Source: Silurus meridionalis (lineage: Eukaryota; Chordata; Actinopteri; Siluriformes; Siluridae). From it: a DNA stretch of 64,000 nt. This document shows positions 35,103 to 47,650 of this stretch, piece after piece. Each line of letters opens with the position of its first letter. The stretch's first letter is position 1. The notes under the pieces are model-generated. The model searched no databases, was not told the DNA's origin, and worked only from the letters and a program-made list of their open reading frames with translations. Position numbers and translations under genes: made by a program. The DNA lies in NCBI RefSeq assembly GCF_014805685.1, contig NC_060892.1:4491490-4555489 (forward strand). The letters run 5' to 3'.

Positions 35103-37589
35103 GTAAGTGTCTCTTTGAGTCCACCAGCTGCCCACTGTCCCCTGCAGCAGATGGCATTTTAAGTGCTTTTTGAAGTGCATGACCGTTCCCTTTACCTCTT
35201 CTTCCCCCCCTGTTCCACCTTTCTTTTTCATCTCCTGTCCCGCTAACATAACAGGGTCTGTTCCTTGTTTTATATCAACAAAAACCATCATCCTTTTGTA
35301 GATTTTTTTTTCTTCTAGATATTGATAAAGGCTGAACTCTTGACTTGACTTGAGCTCTGCAGTGCACAAATTTTCATAGAAGGAAATCAAGCCAGAGAGT
35401 ATGACCGCAGAAGCTTTGTCCATACCTATATGAATATGTATTTGAAAACAATGTTTAACCCACAAAAAAACAGCAAATTAAAAGTAATTCTGATCGCATG
35501 CATTTGCAGGAGCAAACTGAAATCGCTCTCGTTCAGTAGGTGACAGTAGTCAACTGTTACGCATCAAAAAGCTTCAAGAGTGATGTTAAGAAGTGTTGAA
35601 AGGAAAAATTGGACACATGGCCCAAAAGTTTATTTATTTATTCTTTCTTTCTTTTATATTCAATATCAATGTTATTATTAATCAAGGTCGCACATGTTTA
35701 TGGGTCTTAAAAGGGATCCATTTTGGAGCATTTAAAAAAAAAAAAAAAATTTCAGTTGCCCAGAAAAGTTGGTTTCATGTGACAAGGACACCAAAAGAAA
35801 AATGATGAAAAATTACATACAAATGTGGTCACTATAACAATCCTTAACCTGCTCTCATCCATCTTCTGGAGCTGTGAGGCTCAAAGCCCTGGTCTCCTGG
35901 CTTGCACTGAATGGAGATGTTCCTCATGCTAAAGCTAAGTATTATCTCAAGACTCCATGCCCTGGCACAATAACGCTATGGAGCTTAAGTCTAAATCTTA
36001 GGCCTGGTCTGGCTCCATATCATCCACTTGGCTTCCAGGCGAACCTTTTTTTTTTCTTTTTCTTTGCACGATTCTTTTTATTCTAAAATAAGAGCATACA
36101 ATGTGCTCATCCTGCAAAGCAGATCATGACTTCCAGAGTGCAATGAAGGGTTAGTTAGCCCTTTGCTGTTTACTTTTTACGACTCACCAACTCCACTAAG
36201 ATGCTGTTTGTGTTGATCGGGTGCTTTCTCTCATAGCCTGAGGGATTTAAGATGATGAGAAAACGGCCTGCACTGGCCCTTCCACCCTCCAGATATGATT
36301 TCCAGCCAATCTCCTCGCATTTCACTCCGCTACTTTTAATCTTTCCTCCAACACAAACCGAGGGCAAGACAGAGATCTTTTTTTCTACACTCTTAAAAAT
36401 TTTTGTGCGTATGGATTTTTATAGTGTATATAGTAGTTTTTTTTCCCTTTTAGTCCCATAGAGGCCAATCTGTCCCTCCCTAAGGCCATCTAAAGTGATC
36501 TATGTTGCTTGTCCATGTGTGAACAGTCATTCGTTCATATACATAAATAACTTAAGCCAGCAACTCAAGAGAAAACCCGTACAAGAAGTAGCAGGAAGTC
36601 AAATTTACTGGCCATTGGCCATGAAAAAAATCAGGTTTGGATCTATCTGTTTGTATCATTGACCATCTGTGAGGATTATCTGAGCCAGTACCGAAAGAAG
36701 TTTCAAATCCATGGACTATAAAACATCGCACATTAAGATTCCAAGGGTAGTGCCTAAGTGCCACCAAAAATGCTTCGTGAATAAAGAGCAACAGCCTGGG
36801 CTCAAGCTTAATGCCATGAGTAATGTCTTGAATCGGCTAGCACTTGAAGACAGCCTGATATGCCTTCGTTGCTGTTCCCATGGCTCCAAAACTCAATGCT
36901 CACTTGCTTTGTCAGGTGCTGGAGATTAACAGGCACTTCACAAAGAAGGCTCATGTGCTTTATCTTTCAACAAAGACTTCTGCTCCTGTTCTTATTTTAA
37001 GCCTAACCTATCTTTTGCTGCACGCCACCGAAACGTGAGACATAGTCCTACAAATTCGCATGTCACTGCTCTCCACTGGACGACTGTATCAAACGACAGT
37101 CAGAACGAGCATGCAGAGAACAAAGGACTGGAGATTTGTCTCAGCGGAGGAGCTGGTAAGGTCACCGTGGCCTTGCCTGGGCTAAGTGCATGGCCTCGAG
37201 CCCGTTTTTAAATCCCAGCCATGCAGACGGACAGATGCTTCAGTCAGATCCTCGGCCTCATCACGTGACGTTTTCTGAGTAAGAGGCAGTGGAAATGACA
37301 GCCCATTGCCCTCTAAAATTCCAGAGGGCGCAAGCTGTGGCTTTGAAAGATTCCAAATGAACATTAGTAAGGACATTGTTTGTTTATTGAGACTCTGAGC
37401 GCTCTAAAGAGAAAACCAGTAGCTAAAACAGATAATGCTGGTGTTATTTGACACTTTTTTAATCATATTTTCATATAAATATTTCATTTTCCTAAACCCA
37501 TATATGTTTTCTAGATGGTTTGAACCTCCTTGCTTCATCCTTCTATCCCCGTTCTTTTAATTTACTCTTCCTTTCGTTAATCCCAGTCT

Positions 37590-37770
37590 ATGAATCATAC
37601 CTCAACCTTTAACGATTAACCTTAAACCCTAAACTTAAAGCTTTAACCTTAGCCTAACTTCAGCCTAACCTCACCTGGCTCTTCAACCTTAACCTTAACC
37701 TTAACTCTGACTCAAACCTAAACAATGCCTAACACTGCAGCCTCTAAAACTCTAACAGACCTCTAACCTC
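37590..37770. repeat. Degenerate CCTTAA/CCTAAC tandem array
   Basis: Repeated units such as AACCTTAACCTTAACCTTAA, CCCTAAAC and GCCTAACTTCAGCCTAACC. The spacing is irregular. Resembles a decayed telomere-like or simple tandem array. Confidence 0.7.
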
Positions 37771-38439
37771 AGACTTAACACTCTTCCTGATTCCTGAACC
37801 AAGCCGTAAAATAAAGTGGAAAATGTTTTGCCTGCTTTATAAAATGTGTGCTATAAGCCTTATCTTATGTCAAGTGACAGACATTCCATTTCGTAATTGA
37901 ACCCACAGCAAAAAAACCCCAAAAAAAACAGGGTCCTGTGTTCTTGTTCGCTGCTCCTGAAAAGCAAGCTGAGGTATAAATACTACACGGAGCCCATTTT
38001 CACAGACCATTGACTAAGAGCACACACTTAGAGGTCAGTGTTTTGGTTCGACACTACAGCCAGTTTTTCTGTTATTTTCTGACCTTTGTGTGACTGAGAC
38101 ATATTAATGCCTCAATGTTATCTGACATCTCAGGGTATTCCAGTATTCGAACTTTCTCTAGTTCTGAAAGTGCAATTCCTGGAAACCCAGTGGATTGCTA
38201 ATGGAGTCATTTTAAAAACAGGCAAAACATCTACTGTGGTAAATTAAGGACCTCTTTGTGGCTGAGGTGTGAAGGAGCTTCATCTTATACAGCTGATTTT
38301 CCTAAGCAACATACCTCTTTGGGTCGACAAGAGCAGAGAATGAGGGAACGTGATTACTACGTGACATCACCACTTGCTGTTTATTTCTATCACCTCTGAT
38401 ATCAACCATTGATTTTGCAACGTTATTTCACACTCTTAG

Positions 38440-38573
38440 TGCCAGTCCCAAGCCCGGATAAATGGGGAGGGTTGCGTTATTAAGGGCATCCAGCGTAAAA
38501 ACGTGCCAAATCAAACATGCGGAGGATCCGCTGTGGCGACCCCTAATGGGAGAAGCCGAAAGAAAGTTTATTT
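38440..38573 (+). mobile_element. LINE 3' tail fragment
   Basis: GTCCCAAGCCCGGATAAATG, GGGCATCCAGCGTAAAAACG, and CCGCTGTGGCGACCCCTAAT then GGGAGAAGCCGAAAG. A highly recurrent 3' end of fish non-LTR retrotransposons; the clade is not certain. Confidence 0.7.
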
Positions 38574-39290
38574 CACAAGGCTAAATAAGGGTAGCGTTGT
38601 GCTAATGTTATCCAGCTAATTAGTTAGCTTGAGTAGCATTGAATGAGTGGTTTGACATTACATTCCTGACCAACTTATCATGCTAACTAGCTTTATTATG
38701 TATTCAATTTTATGGCTAACAGAAAATCAGTCATAATGTCACATGATTAAGCTTGCTATTGGCTGGCAAGGGTAACTTTTTCAACCAGGGCAGCTTAGCT
38801 AAATCAAAATGGGTAGGAAATACATGGATTGTGGTGGTTATAGTGGGAAATGTAGCATTTTCAAGGCATGTAAAACAAGTGCGATTTTTGGGTTGGTTAT
38901 TGGGGTTTATATGTTTTAGATTAACACATATTTTGCAAAAAAATTAATTATTATGATACACAACTACTGATGTTTTCTTTTTTTTGGGCCAAGCTGCTGT
39001 TCTATAGAAATTAGGACTTGCTTTAGATAGATATCCTAGAACAAACGCAGAAAGAGCAGATGGCAGAGCTTTAATCCTGATTTATGGGACATTCAAAGTC
39101 TCGCATTGATTTCAATCCAGTTCCAAATACACCTGAAGTGGGGTAGTGCAAATTCTGCATGTCTTCCTCACCTGGTTCAGGTGTTCTTGGAGCTCGAGTA
39201 GAGCAAAGATAAGGACCAGCAAGGAAGGTCTGTGAGGTGTGGACCGGTCAAGAGTTGCTTCATATTCAGTACATCATCAGTCTCTTGTCA

Positions 39291-39291
<1 letters not shown>

Positions 39292-39334
<43 letters not shown>
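39292..39334. repeat. (CA)n microsatellite
   Basis: About 21 CA units. Confidence 0.97.
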
Positions 39335-39336
<2 letters not shown>

Positions 39337-39920
39337 ACTAGTAGTGTCAGTCAAAAGTTTCTACCTGCGTACCACAAATCAATCTGGAAGAACAGTATAA
39401 AAAACAAAGGAGAATATAAAACAGTTTCCCCTGATCTTTGTATTTTATTCATAACTGTATCAGTCATTGAGAAGTAGAGCAAAAATCCATTGCATGCTCA
39501 CAAATGAGGTTTGACAATTCCATAATGGAGGTTCGATGATTATTTGATAACGTTCCAATCTCTGGACAGGACTGAAACATCCTGCATATTAGAGATTCTC
39601 ATGAATATGTGGGCTGCCTTTCACAGAACAGGTTCATCTGTGTACAAGTTCTGCCCTGAACAGGCCTCAAGCTGCCTCATGCTTGGTTTCATTTGAATGA
39701 GTAGTTTTGGGAGATGCTGCGATAGATGGAAGAAAGATTGGGAAAAAGCCCCAGCCCAGCCACGAGAGGTCTTTAATCTTAATCAATAATGTGATTTGAT
39801 TTCTAACCATTTTAAACAATATCCACACCTCCAGGCCGAACGACATGATCTACACACGCACCACGCTATAATAATAACTGTTGTGTGTTTGTTTTTTTTC
39901 ACTTGTATCTCTCTTTCCAG

Positions 39921-39938
39921 TGGGTACTCCCATCCGAG
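39921..39938 (+). CDS. ptprs: Micro-exon meA6 (18 bases, encodes V-G-T-P-I-R)
   Basis: An 18-base exon between TCTCTTTCCAG and the donor GTAAGA. After one base from the upstream exon it reads V-G-T-P-I-R and ends in phase 1, running directly into G-A-L-Q-I-E of the next exon. T-P-I-R followed by G-A-L-Q-I-E is the hallmark of the family's meA6. With meA3 the full insert is EAFVGTPIR, nine residues as in mammals (recalled as ETFESTPIR in PTPRS and ESIGGTPIR in PTPRD). The first residue, Val, differs from both recalled versions. The upstream stretch 39838-39920 is pyrimidine-rich. Confidence 0.92.
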
Positions 39939-40963
39939 GTAAGACACTAACCCCAAACATATATACTTCTCCCGATTTACTCACAAACCAACTAACGACT
40001 TCTTCTAACTCCTCCTGACGATTGGCTTTCTTCTTTTCCCAGTCAACATACATTCTCTATCTGTGTGTTGTTCCTCTTTTCTGCGTTTTCAGACCTTTTG
40101 ATGTGTTTCCATGTGTTTTGTGTCATCTGTCTCTGTGTGTGTCTCTGTGTGTGTGTGAGTGCGTATGTGTACGTTGTTCTTACTGTTTGTTCACCCCCAC
40201 AATGTGTGAATTCTTCAGTGACTGACAGGGTGAGGTTGAGACCGATGTTTGCGCTACACAGTGACATTTCGGCAGTCCTGGTTAATGAGTGGTCCATTGC
40301 CCCTGTGTTCGCTCAGTGCCCACGATATGTATGGAAATGTACCTTGGTCCAGCTCAGGACACGAGCAGGCACCCATTGAGAGGCATAAATAATATATGGA
40401 ATCATGTTAGCGCTCTTGCTGCATGTCCTTGCTGTCAGTTTTGGCCCCATACTATATTGTATAAAATTACAATGATAATTCAGTAACGCAGGACTTCTGT
40501 ACATTACTTTGTCCTGATGTAGGCATTCGGGGGCAAATCTATGTGTGGTGTCAAAGGAATCTTGCTATTTGTTAGCGTCTTTACAGTAGACTACGGTACG
40601 AGTGCTACAGGAGCATTTACTGTAGGACTGCTATTCTAAGTAATGATGGTAGTGATTGTTAGTTATCACCACCAGCATGAGGTTGTAGTGAGGGATAAAG
40701 TCTTGTGTGAAAGGTTGGAAAGAAAGGGCTGGGTATTATATCACTCTTATCTGTTGGCTTCTTACATTACATTCAGACCAAATGAATATTAAATTACAAC
40801 AAAAGCAAAGGCTTCAGCTTAGGAAACTGTATATAGCAACACTGATGGGCCAAAAATGAAACTAGACCATGGGTCTATAAAACAATTAAAGAGTATAACG
40901 AAATGTAAAAAAATTGCATGCGACCGTTGAAGCGGTATTGAATTCAGATAGACGTGCCTTTTA

Positions 40964-41360
40964 CACTATATAGACAAATGTATTGGGGCATCTGACTTTT
41001 TCAGCCAAACTGTTTCCAGAAATTTTCATTTGTATAGGATGTTTTTTAGCAGGAATCTATCCCTCACTTGAGGACACTCAAACCTGTTCTAGCATAGCAG
41101 TTCACAAAGCCAACTCCATGATGATATGCGTTATATGGTTTGGCATGGAAGGTCCCCTGATAGATCTCAAACCTTGTCCCTATTTAACATAATACCCCAG
41201 GCCTCGTCACCTTGCGTACGTCTGAACCTGGCTTTACCAACTGTGCGTAATGAGCACAAATCTCCACAAAATCTAGTGAAACCTCTTTCCAGAAGAGTGA
41301 AAGTTGTGGAATGGGATGTTCAAACGGTCAGGTGTCCACAAACTTTTGTTTGTATAGTTT
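40964..41360 (+). mobile_element. Tc1/mariner-like MITE copy
   Basis: Starts CACTATATAGACAAATGTAT after TA and ends GTGTCCACAAACTTTTGTTT then GTATAG. Interior segments match 33345-33810. Confidence 0.7.
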
Positions 41361-41629
41361 GAGGTGAACGCACTAGCACTAGCTAAGGAAATGATGGTTT
41401 ACAGGACAACCTCATGTCTTTGTTTTAATACAGAAAATAATGCAATGTACTTCTTCTACTGTACTGATTAACTGATGTTGTTCTTCACAGCGAGCAGGTA
41501 GGTATGCTTTTTTGCTGTTTATTTTATGCTAAAGTTATGAGTATGTTGTGTTTGATAAAATGTTTTTTAAACATTGCGGTTTAGGCTACATGCACATACA
41601 GATTCAAATACTGTCACACTCGTAATATT

Positions 41630-42080
41630 CAATTCACTTGAATTCAATTTAGTTCATTAGCACTAATAACAACAGACATCGCCCAAAGCAGCTTTACAGA
41701 ATTACATAAATGACAAATATAACTTTGAGATTTATAAATCATTCCTTAAAGGTTTATCTCAAATAAGCAAGCCAGCGGTGAGAATGAAAAAAATAAGGTT
41801 ATGAGTAAGAAACCTTGAGAGGAACCAGACTCAAAAGGAAACCCATCATCATCTGGGTGACACCGAATGTCCATTCATTGTAGTTCCATCATTGTTGAGG
41901 TTATCACATGTTCATTGAAAAATTTCTCATTGCAACTGTAGTCCAAACGCATCTTTATGGTTCTTTAGTGTAACCCTGTTTGGAGACTTCATAGATCTTT
42001 AGGCTGTTCATGTGGAACCATCTTCAGCAGCAGCAAATGGCCTCTAATTGTAATAAAACAGAGCTAGGCATGAGGCTGAA
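41630..42080 (-). mobile_element. Dispersed teleost repeat copy 4, longest
   Basis: The + strand starts ATTCACTTGAATTCAATTTA, has CAAAGCAGCTTTACAGAATT and GAAACCTTGAGAGGAACCAG, and extends past the region shared with copies 1-3. Confidence 0.65.
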
Positions 42081-42976
42081 TCAGCAGGTCCGGACAAACA
42101 AAAGGGCCTGGTTCACTGGTAAACATCAGGAACATGTGTAGCTCGATGGAGACGGGGGACAACAAGAAGAGAGAAAATATGCCTTATAATATCCTGCATA
42201 GATCGAGTAGCTTCATGAAACTACACAAAGTAAAGCTTTTAAATTCTGCCCACACCAGCACCAGCATTCTTAATGCCTGGCCAAAAGCAGGACATAAATC
42301 ATAGCATTGCTCACAAAAGCAACCCAGAGTGACTTATGAACTCAGTATTTGCATAATGGGATTAGAGGACATAAAGGGGATTTTGCTGAGAGCCAACAGG
42401 CCCAGGCTGAGGAAGACGTTCTGATGGGTTTATCCTGAATACGCAAGGTAGATTTTGTAAAGTACAGAGATCATGTGTGTTGAATTTCCTTTAACAATCT
42501 GGTTAAAAAAACACCAACCTCTTTTAGGAAGCAGGCTCGGCGTTGTTAGGATGACAGGAGAGACAGTATGCTAATTGGTCTGGGGTCGCTGCACATCACT
42601 GCTGAGTTTATGAGAACATTACAAGCCGGGCAGATGGAACATGACAACAATCACATTGTCCAGCCTCCATGCTGCTGCTCTCACATTTAATGACCTTGGC
42701 GTCAAGCGTAGGTGTTGTATACCTGCTTGATTGTGGTGTGCTAGCATGTGTGTGTGCGATCGGCTGCTTGCTGAAGGATAACGCTATACAAAGAACTGAA
42801 AGCGAGGAAAGATGAGCAGTTCTCTAGGATGTCTTTCTCTCCACCTAATCAGTTCCGCCTATGCAAGGAAAAAAACATTAATGCAGCCGATCCTGAAAAA
42901 CAAATCAATCAAAGCCTGCTAGCAACCTCTAATAGAATAACACAAATGGGAGTAGAGGTGCAGGATAGGTCCATAT

Positions 42977-42980
<4 letters not shown>

Positions 42981-43007
<27 letters not shown>
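42981..43007. repeat. (TG)n microsatellite
   Basis: About 13 TG units. Confidence 0.95.
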
Positions 43008-43139
43008 GCGGTGGTTGTGTGAGCAATACATTTTGGCTCCTTTTGGCTCTTTTCATTATAACTGTCAACTTTAGTCAATGCACTCGAACGAACTCGAACA
43101 CATGAATTAGCATGAATGAGGTGCAGAGTTCAGTCTCGC

Positions 43140-43320
43140 ACGTCACACAAACGGTATGCAGCATTAGTGAATTGCCTCTAGAGGCCGCTCTCGTTCTGTA
43201 AAATGACAGCTGACCTTCCAAGCCAATTCAGTGCTGGAAAAACTATCAGAATCTATTTTTTTCCGATAATTCCAGCAATCAACTATCATTGCAAAACCAA
43301 TGAATTAGTTGACCTCTAAT
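43140..43320. mobile_element. Repeat with CCTCTAGAGGCCGCTCTCGT motif
   Basis: Shares the motif, plus AATTGCC and a GCTGGAAAAACTAT segment, with 11825-11920 (inverted) and, more weakly, 17390-17450. Family not recognised. Confidence 0.5.
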
Positions 43321-45583
43321 ACACACTACTCGAATTCTCCTCTTTAACCATACTGGACTTTTTCTACAAGTCAAAGAACAAGATCAATTTACATAAGCAT
43401 ATTTTTAACAAGACAAAACATGCAAGAAGCAGTATTTTTATTTATTTATTTATTTATTTATTTTTTATCACAGCTAGGTCGATACGTCAACATCCTTGTG
43501 AGGAACATTGTTCTTGTGCTTTTCGTCACCATGCCAACATTAGTTCATGGATATGTAATGCCACGTTCTCAAATTCCTTATTATCATCGTTATGGTTCTG
43601 TTTTGTCATAATGGGTCTCAGCTGGAGGGTTCATGTTGGCTGGCCTGTTTGGACCGCTCGTCTCTGCGTTGCACACGCACAGCCTGGGCCCTCTGCCGGA
43701 CACTTACGAACGTTAATCGTAATAAGAAAAATGTCACGCATTTTTTGTTGATATTTTTCTTGCATTATTTTTTTTTTTCTCAGTGAAAGCAGCATGCTGT
43801 GCCAGCTACCCTGCAGTCTTGGAATAAGCCACAGGCAGCCGGAATTTGGGGAATTGAAAAAAAAAAAAGCGGTCACACTCATATAACAAATAATAATTAA
43901 GAACAGCGTTTTTGAAAGATGCAACATCAAAGGCATTTTGTTTTTGGATAGCAGCATGTCGAAAAATGCCCTGGCTCGGGACCTGGTTAATGACACCACT
44001 TTTCATTTGGCCAGGGACTGCACGGTTGAAAAGAGAAAATGAGATGTTTTCGTTTGAGAGAGGGAAAAGAAGCTTAACGTCCCATATCAAAGAAAAAGAA
44101 AACATGCACGATGTGCGAATGCGAATCATGCTTGTTGCGCCCATCAATGAAAGGTATTAAAGACGGAAAAAACTCCTGAAACATTAAGCAAAGATAAGGT
44201 ATAAGCGAAACACGTGCCACAAATGAACGTGAGTGTGTGTGTGTATGTGTGTGTGAGTGTATGAGTGTCCCTAGAGGCAGCATGCTATAATGATAAGGCA
44301 CTTTAAAAAAGAATTAAAAAAAACATTGGCGTTTTCGACTCAAGAATTCTCTGTGTAGATTTGTTTTGTTTTTTTTCTGCCCTGGCTTTGAACGAAGAAA
44401 AACCACAGGCAAATCCATAATGAAGCCAGCAGGGACGGCCGCGTCAGCTGATCCCGTCTAATAAAGCCCATCACCTAGAATGCCCCAGTTCACACAATGA
44501 CTGGAAAAAAAAGAAAAGAACAAACTAAAGACGGAGAATATTTATGCTTTCGGGTTGCTGCTGGAATTTAAATAGCTTTTAATTTATTTACCTGCCTTGT
44601 TTTTTCGCCAGAGGTTTTCTCACCGGCAATCTATAGCTGCTCTCCCACAGAGTCATTAGCTGATTAAAAGTGGACCCCAGTTCTTAAAAGCCCTTTAAGG
44701 CTGGTCACAGAGAGGGCAGCGCAAGACTTATCGCCTTGCAAAAAAAAAGAAGAGAAATTGTGAGAAGCAAGAGAGAGAATGAAAAGCCGAGCCGTGCCTG
44801 GTTTTAATTATCGCAGGCCTGCTTAAATAACATTAAAATGCAGTTAGCAGTGTGCAGAGAGTGCCTTGCATTCATCGGTGTGCATGACAGGCGGCGTAAC
44901 TCCACCTGAGGAGACTTCAGAACACACTCGAGTTTTACCTGCAACAGCCAGGCCACCTGCAGTGCACATCAAACAATCCCCATCTATACACATATACACA
45001 CACACACATATCTATAGGTCCACCTGCTCGTGGCACACCGACATGTTATCCTGGTCTGGGCTCCCTGATGGGATCTGAGTGATTAGAGGTGTGGTAGGAA
45101 CACCGCTTGGATAAGGCTGTTATTGACACCTGCACTTTTGAGTGTGAAGGATGAAAAAAGTCAAAAGAACACAGCATGGGTTTTAGCACAGAGCTCTGTG
45201 TGGCCTGAGATCTTTATTTTGGCAACCAATTATTTTTTTTTCCCCCAAGTAGTGAGTCAGACTAGTTCCAGGTGTAGGAGATAAGATGAGGACGGAAAAG
45301 ATGGATCCTAATGACAAAATAAAGCTCTCCATCTGGTTTATAGTGAAAACAGTCCTTGATGAAAAAGGCAGAGATTAAAATATAATTTTTTTAAATAAAT
45401 ATTTTGTATTCCGAGTAAATGGAGATGACGTGAAATGTAACTGGTGGAAGATATAAAGAAGGGAGAATTAAACAGTATTCTTGGTTTAAAGGAGAAACAT
45501 TGCATGGCAAACCTGCTGTTGACCTGCTCATGGGCAATCAGACATCTGTATCTAGCCAAAATATAAAAAAAGAAATACCACAG

Positions 45584-45584
<1 letters not shown>

Positions 45585-45661
<77 letters not shown>
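45585..45661. repeat. (AT)n microsatellite, about 38 units
   Basis: Longest uninterrupted AT run in the window. The self-complementary run creates tyrosine-isoleucine ORF artefacts on both strands. Confidence 0.97.
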
Positions 45662-45664
<3 letters not shown>

Positions 45665-46024
45665 CAAACCTGTAACTGCACTCAGGAACCCAAAACTATG
45701 GTTCCTTTTCAGAAAACGTTCCTCTTTAGCATGCAAGAACCATTAACCATCTGCAAAATGCTTGAGGACCCCCTTTATGTGTAAGAACGCCTTTTAAATT
45801 GTGGCTCAAAATTGAAGTTTCAGGGCAGATCACTAAAAGGAATAAACGTTTAGATTTAAAATGAGAACTTCAACCCTCATCCAATGCATTTCCATACAAT
45901 GTAATGTGTTTCTTTGCAGATATGCAAAGAAACGCATTGATTCTGTAGAAATTCATAATTAGGGGTAAAAGGTTCCTTCCTGCATTTTAATTGTTTTTGC
46001 ACTGACCAGCAATAGCTTTGTGGC

Positions 46025-46302
46025 CACCAATCAGGCATAACATTATGACCACCAGCCTATTAATGTTTTGGTACCCCTTTTGTTTTACCAATACAGTCCA
46101 AACATCTTTAAGTTCTACAGCAGTTTGAGATACAGGAGCTCATCTGTTGGATCGGACCACACCTTTTTTTCCATTTTCCTGCTTCTAACACGTCAACTTT
46201 GAGAACAAAATGTTCACTTGCTGCCTGATATATCCAACACACTAACAGGTGCCATGATGAGGAGATAATGTAATAATGTTATAATGTTATGCCTAATCAG
46301 TG
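46025..46302. mobile_element. Short MITE with GGCATAACATTAT terminal repeats
   Basis: The left end CACCAATCAGGCATAACATT and right end AATGTTATGCCTAATCAGTG are inverted copies. TA follows the right end. Length 278 bases, no coding frame. Confidence 0.75.
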
Positions 46303-47650
46303 TATGGTTGGCTAAGCTGTCTTTGGTAAAGGTTGTATGCTAGGCCCCTGTTTCAAACTGGAAATCTGGAAACTGCTATTGTAGAGATGGTATTTGAGTG
46401 GCTTGAGCGAAACAATTCAACTTCATTACAGAGAAATCAACCAACCTCGTACATTGGGTGAAACTTTGCAGATAAACCTGCCATGTGACCACACCTGTTA
46501 TTGGTCCACTTAAATGCGGCCGCCAAAACAAAACCACAGGGAGTATACCAGACTATAAGCTCGCAAATGTCGTTTTGGAGTTGCGTAACCCTCTCAGGGT
46601 TCTCTTGCCGATCAAGAGAACTGTAGCCATCAAAAGAACCTTTAAAAGACCTTTTTAATATTACAGTGTATTATAATCGATATCCTTCACTTTCTCTGAA
46701 AGGTGTATTGAATTAAACACATTTTTTTGTGGTCTGATGTTTCCTTACAGTTCTTGGACACAAACTTGTGAATCTTTAGCAAAACTCCTGGCCGAGTCAT
46801 AACTGATATACATACCCGAAAACCAATGAGAACTTCTGGGTTTTAGAATAGATACTACATTTGAATAGTCTTGGGTAAATACTCCAGCCTTATAGCTGCC
46901 TAAGGACCTAACTAGAGCTTACAAAACATGTGGTCTTACTACCGTTTTACACTGCTAAATCTGCTCTCTGATGGCTCGGGTCCCAAATGAGATCTGACAG
47001 AGTGAGCTTCACAGTCCATCACACAAGCACCAGATGTAGTGTAATTGTAGTGCACAAAAGTACATTTCAAACAGTTAATTTTTAGAGCCTCTCAAGTGGC
47101 GCAGCTGTTGAAGGTGTCATCCTGTCTTTGGGAAAAAGCAAAAAGAAACCTTGACAGTGACAGAGTCATCCGTAGGAGTACAGGAAATGATAATTGGTCT
47201 CTTGTCTCTATTACTGACAATCCAGACCAGTGGTATTTTCTTAGCCCCTATAACCTGAATAGAAGAGGTACTGCTGCTCCAGGTGTGTCCAGCTGTTCAT
47301 GATGCTAAACAAGCCAAAAAGATAAAATGTATTAGCTCTTGCATGTATGTAGCCGTAAATGCAAGGGGAATCAACAAAGATGAACAAATTGCACAAACTG
47401 ATTTGTGCTGAACTGAAGTGTCAACATTGAGTTTTTGATTTGTAGTTCACTAGTAGCGTGAACAACCAGAGAAAAACTTTATGATCATGTGATGCATCTC
47501 GATACTAAAACTACAGCAAGCATTGCCAGAATCCCACCACCTGGTGTGGTCGGGCAAATTGTTTTACTAGGCAAAGCATAAACATTTGGCAACCAACATT
47601 TGTCTTTTCAGAATCAGGAACAAGAAAAATAAACTCTCTGAACTCTCCTT

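Larger units (their letters stand above)
35103..39920 (+). other. ptprs: Intron between meA3 and meA6 (4.8 kb)
   Basis: Runs from GTAAGT to CTTTCCAG. It contains a degenerate CCTTAA/CCTAAC array (37590-37770), a LINE 3' tail (38440-38573) and a (CA)n tract (39292-39334). The rest, including 35110-37500, shows no recognised gene or repeat. Confidence 0.85.

Noticed and set aside
41491..41497. A 7-base micro-exon CGAGCAG
   Set aside because: It would shift the reading frame in every combination with its neighbours. Reported instead as a recursive-splice candidate.
45338..45784. ORFs with long Ile-Tyr runs on both strands
   Set aside because: Translation artefacts of the self-complementary (AT)n microsatellite.
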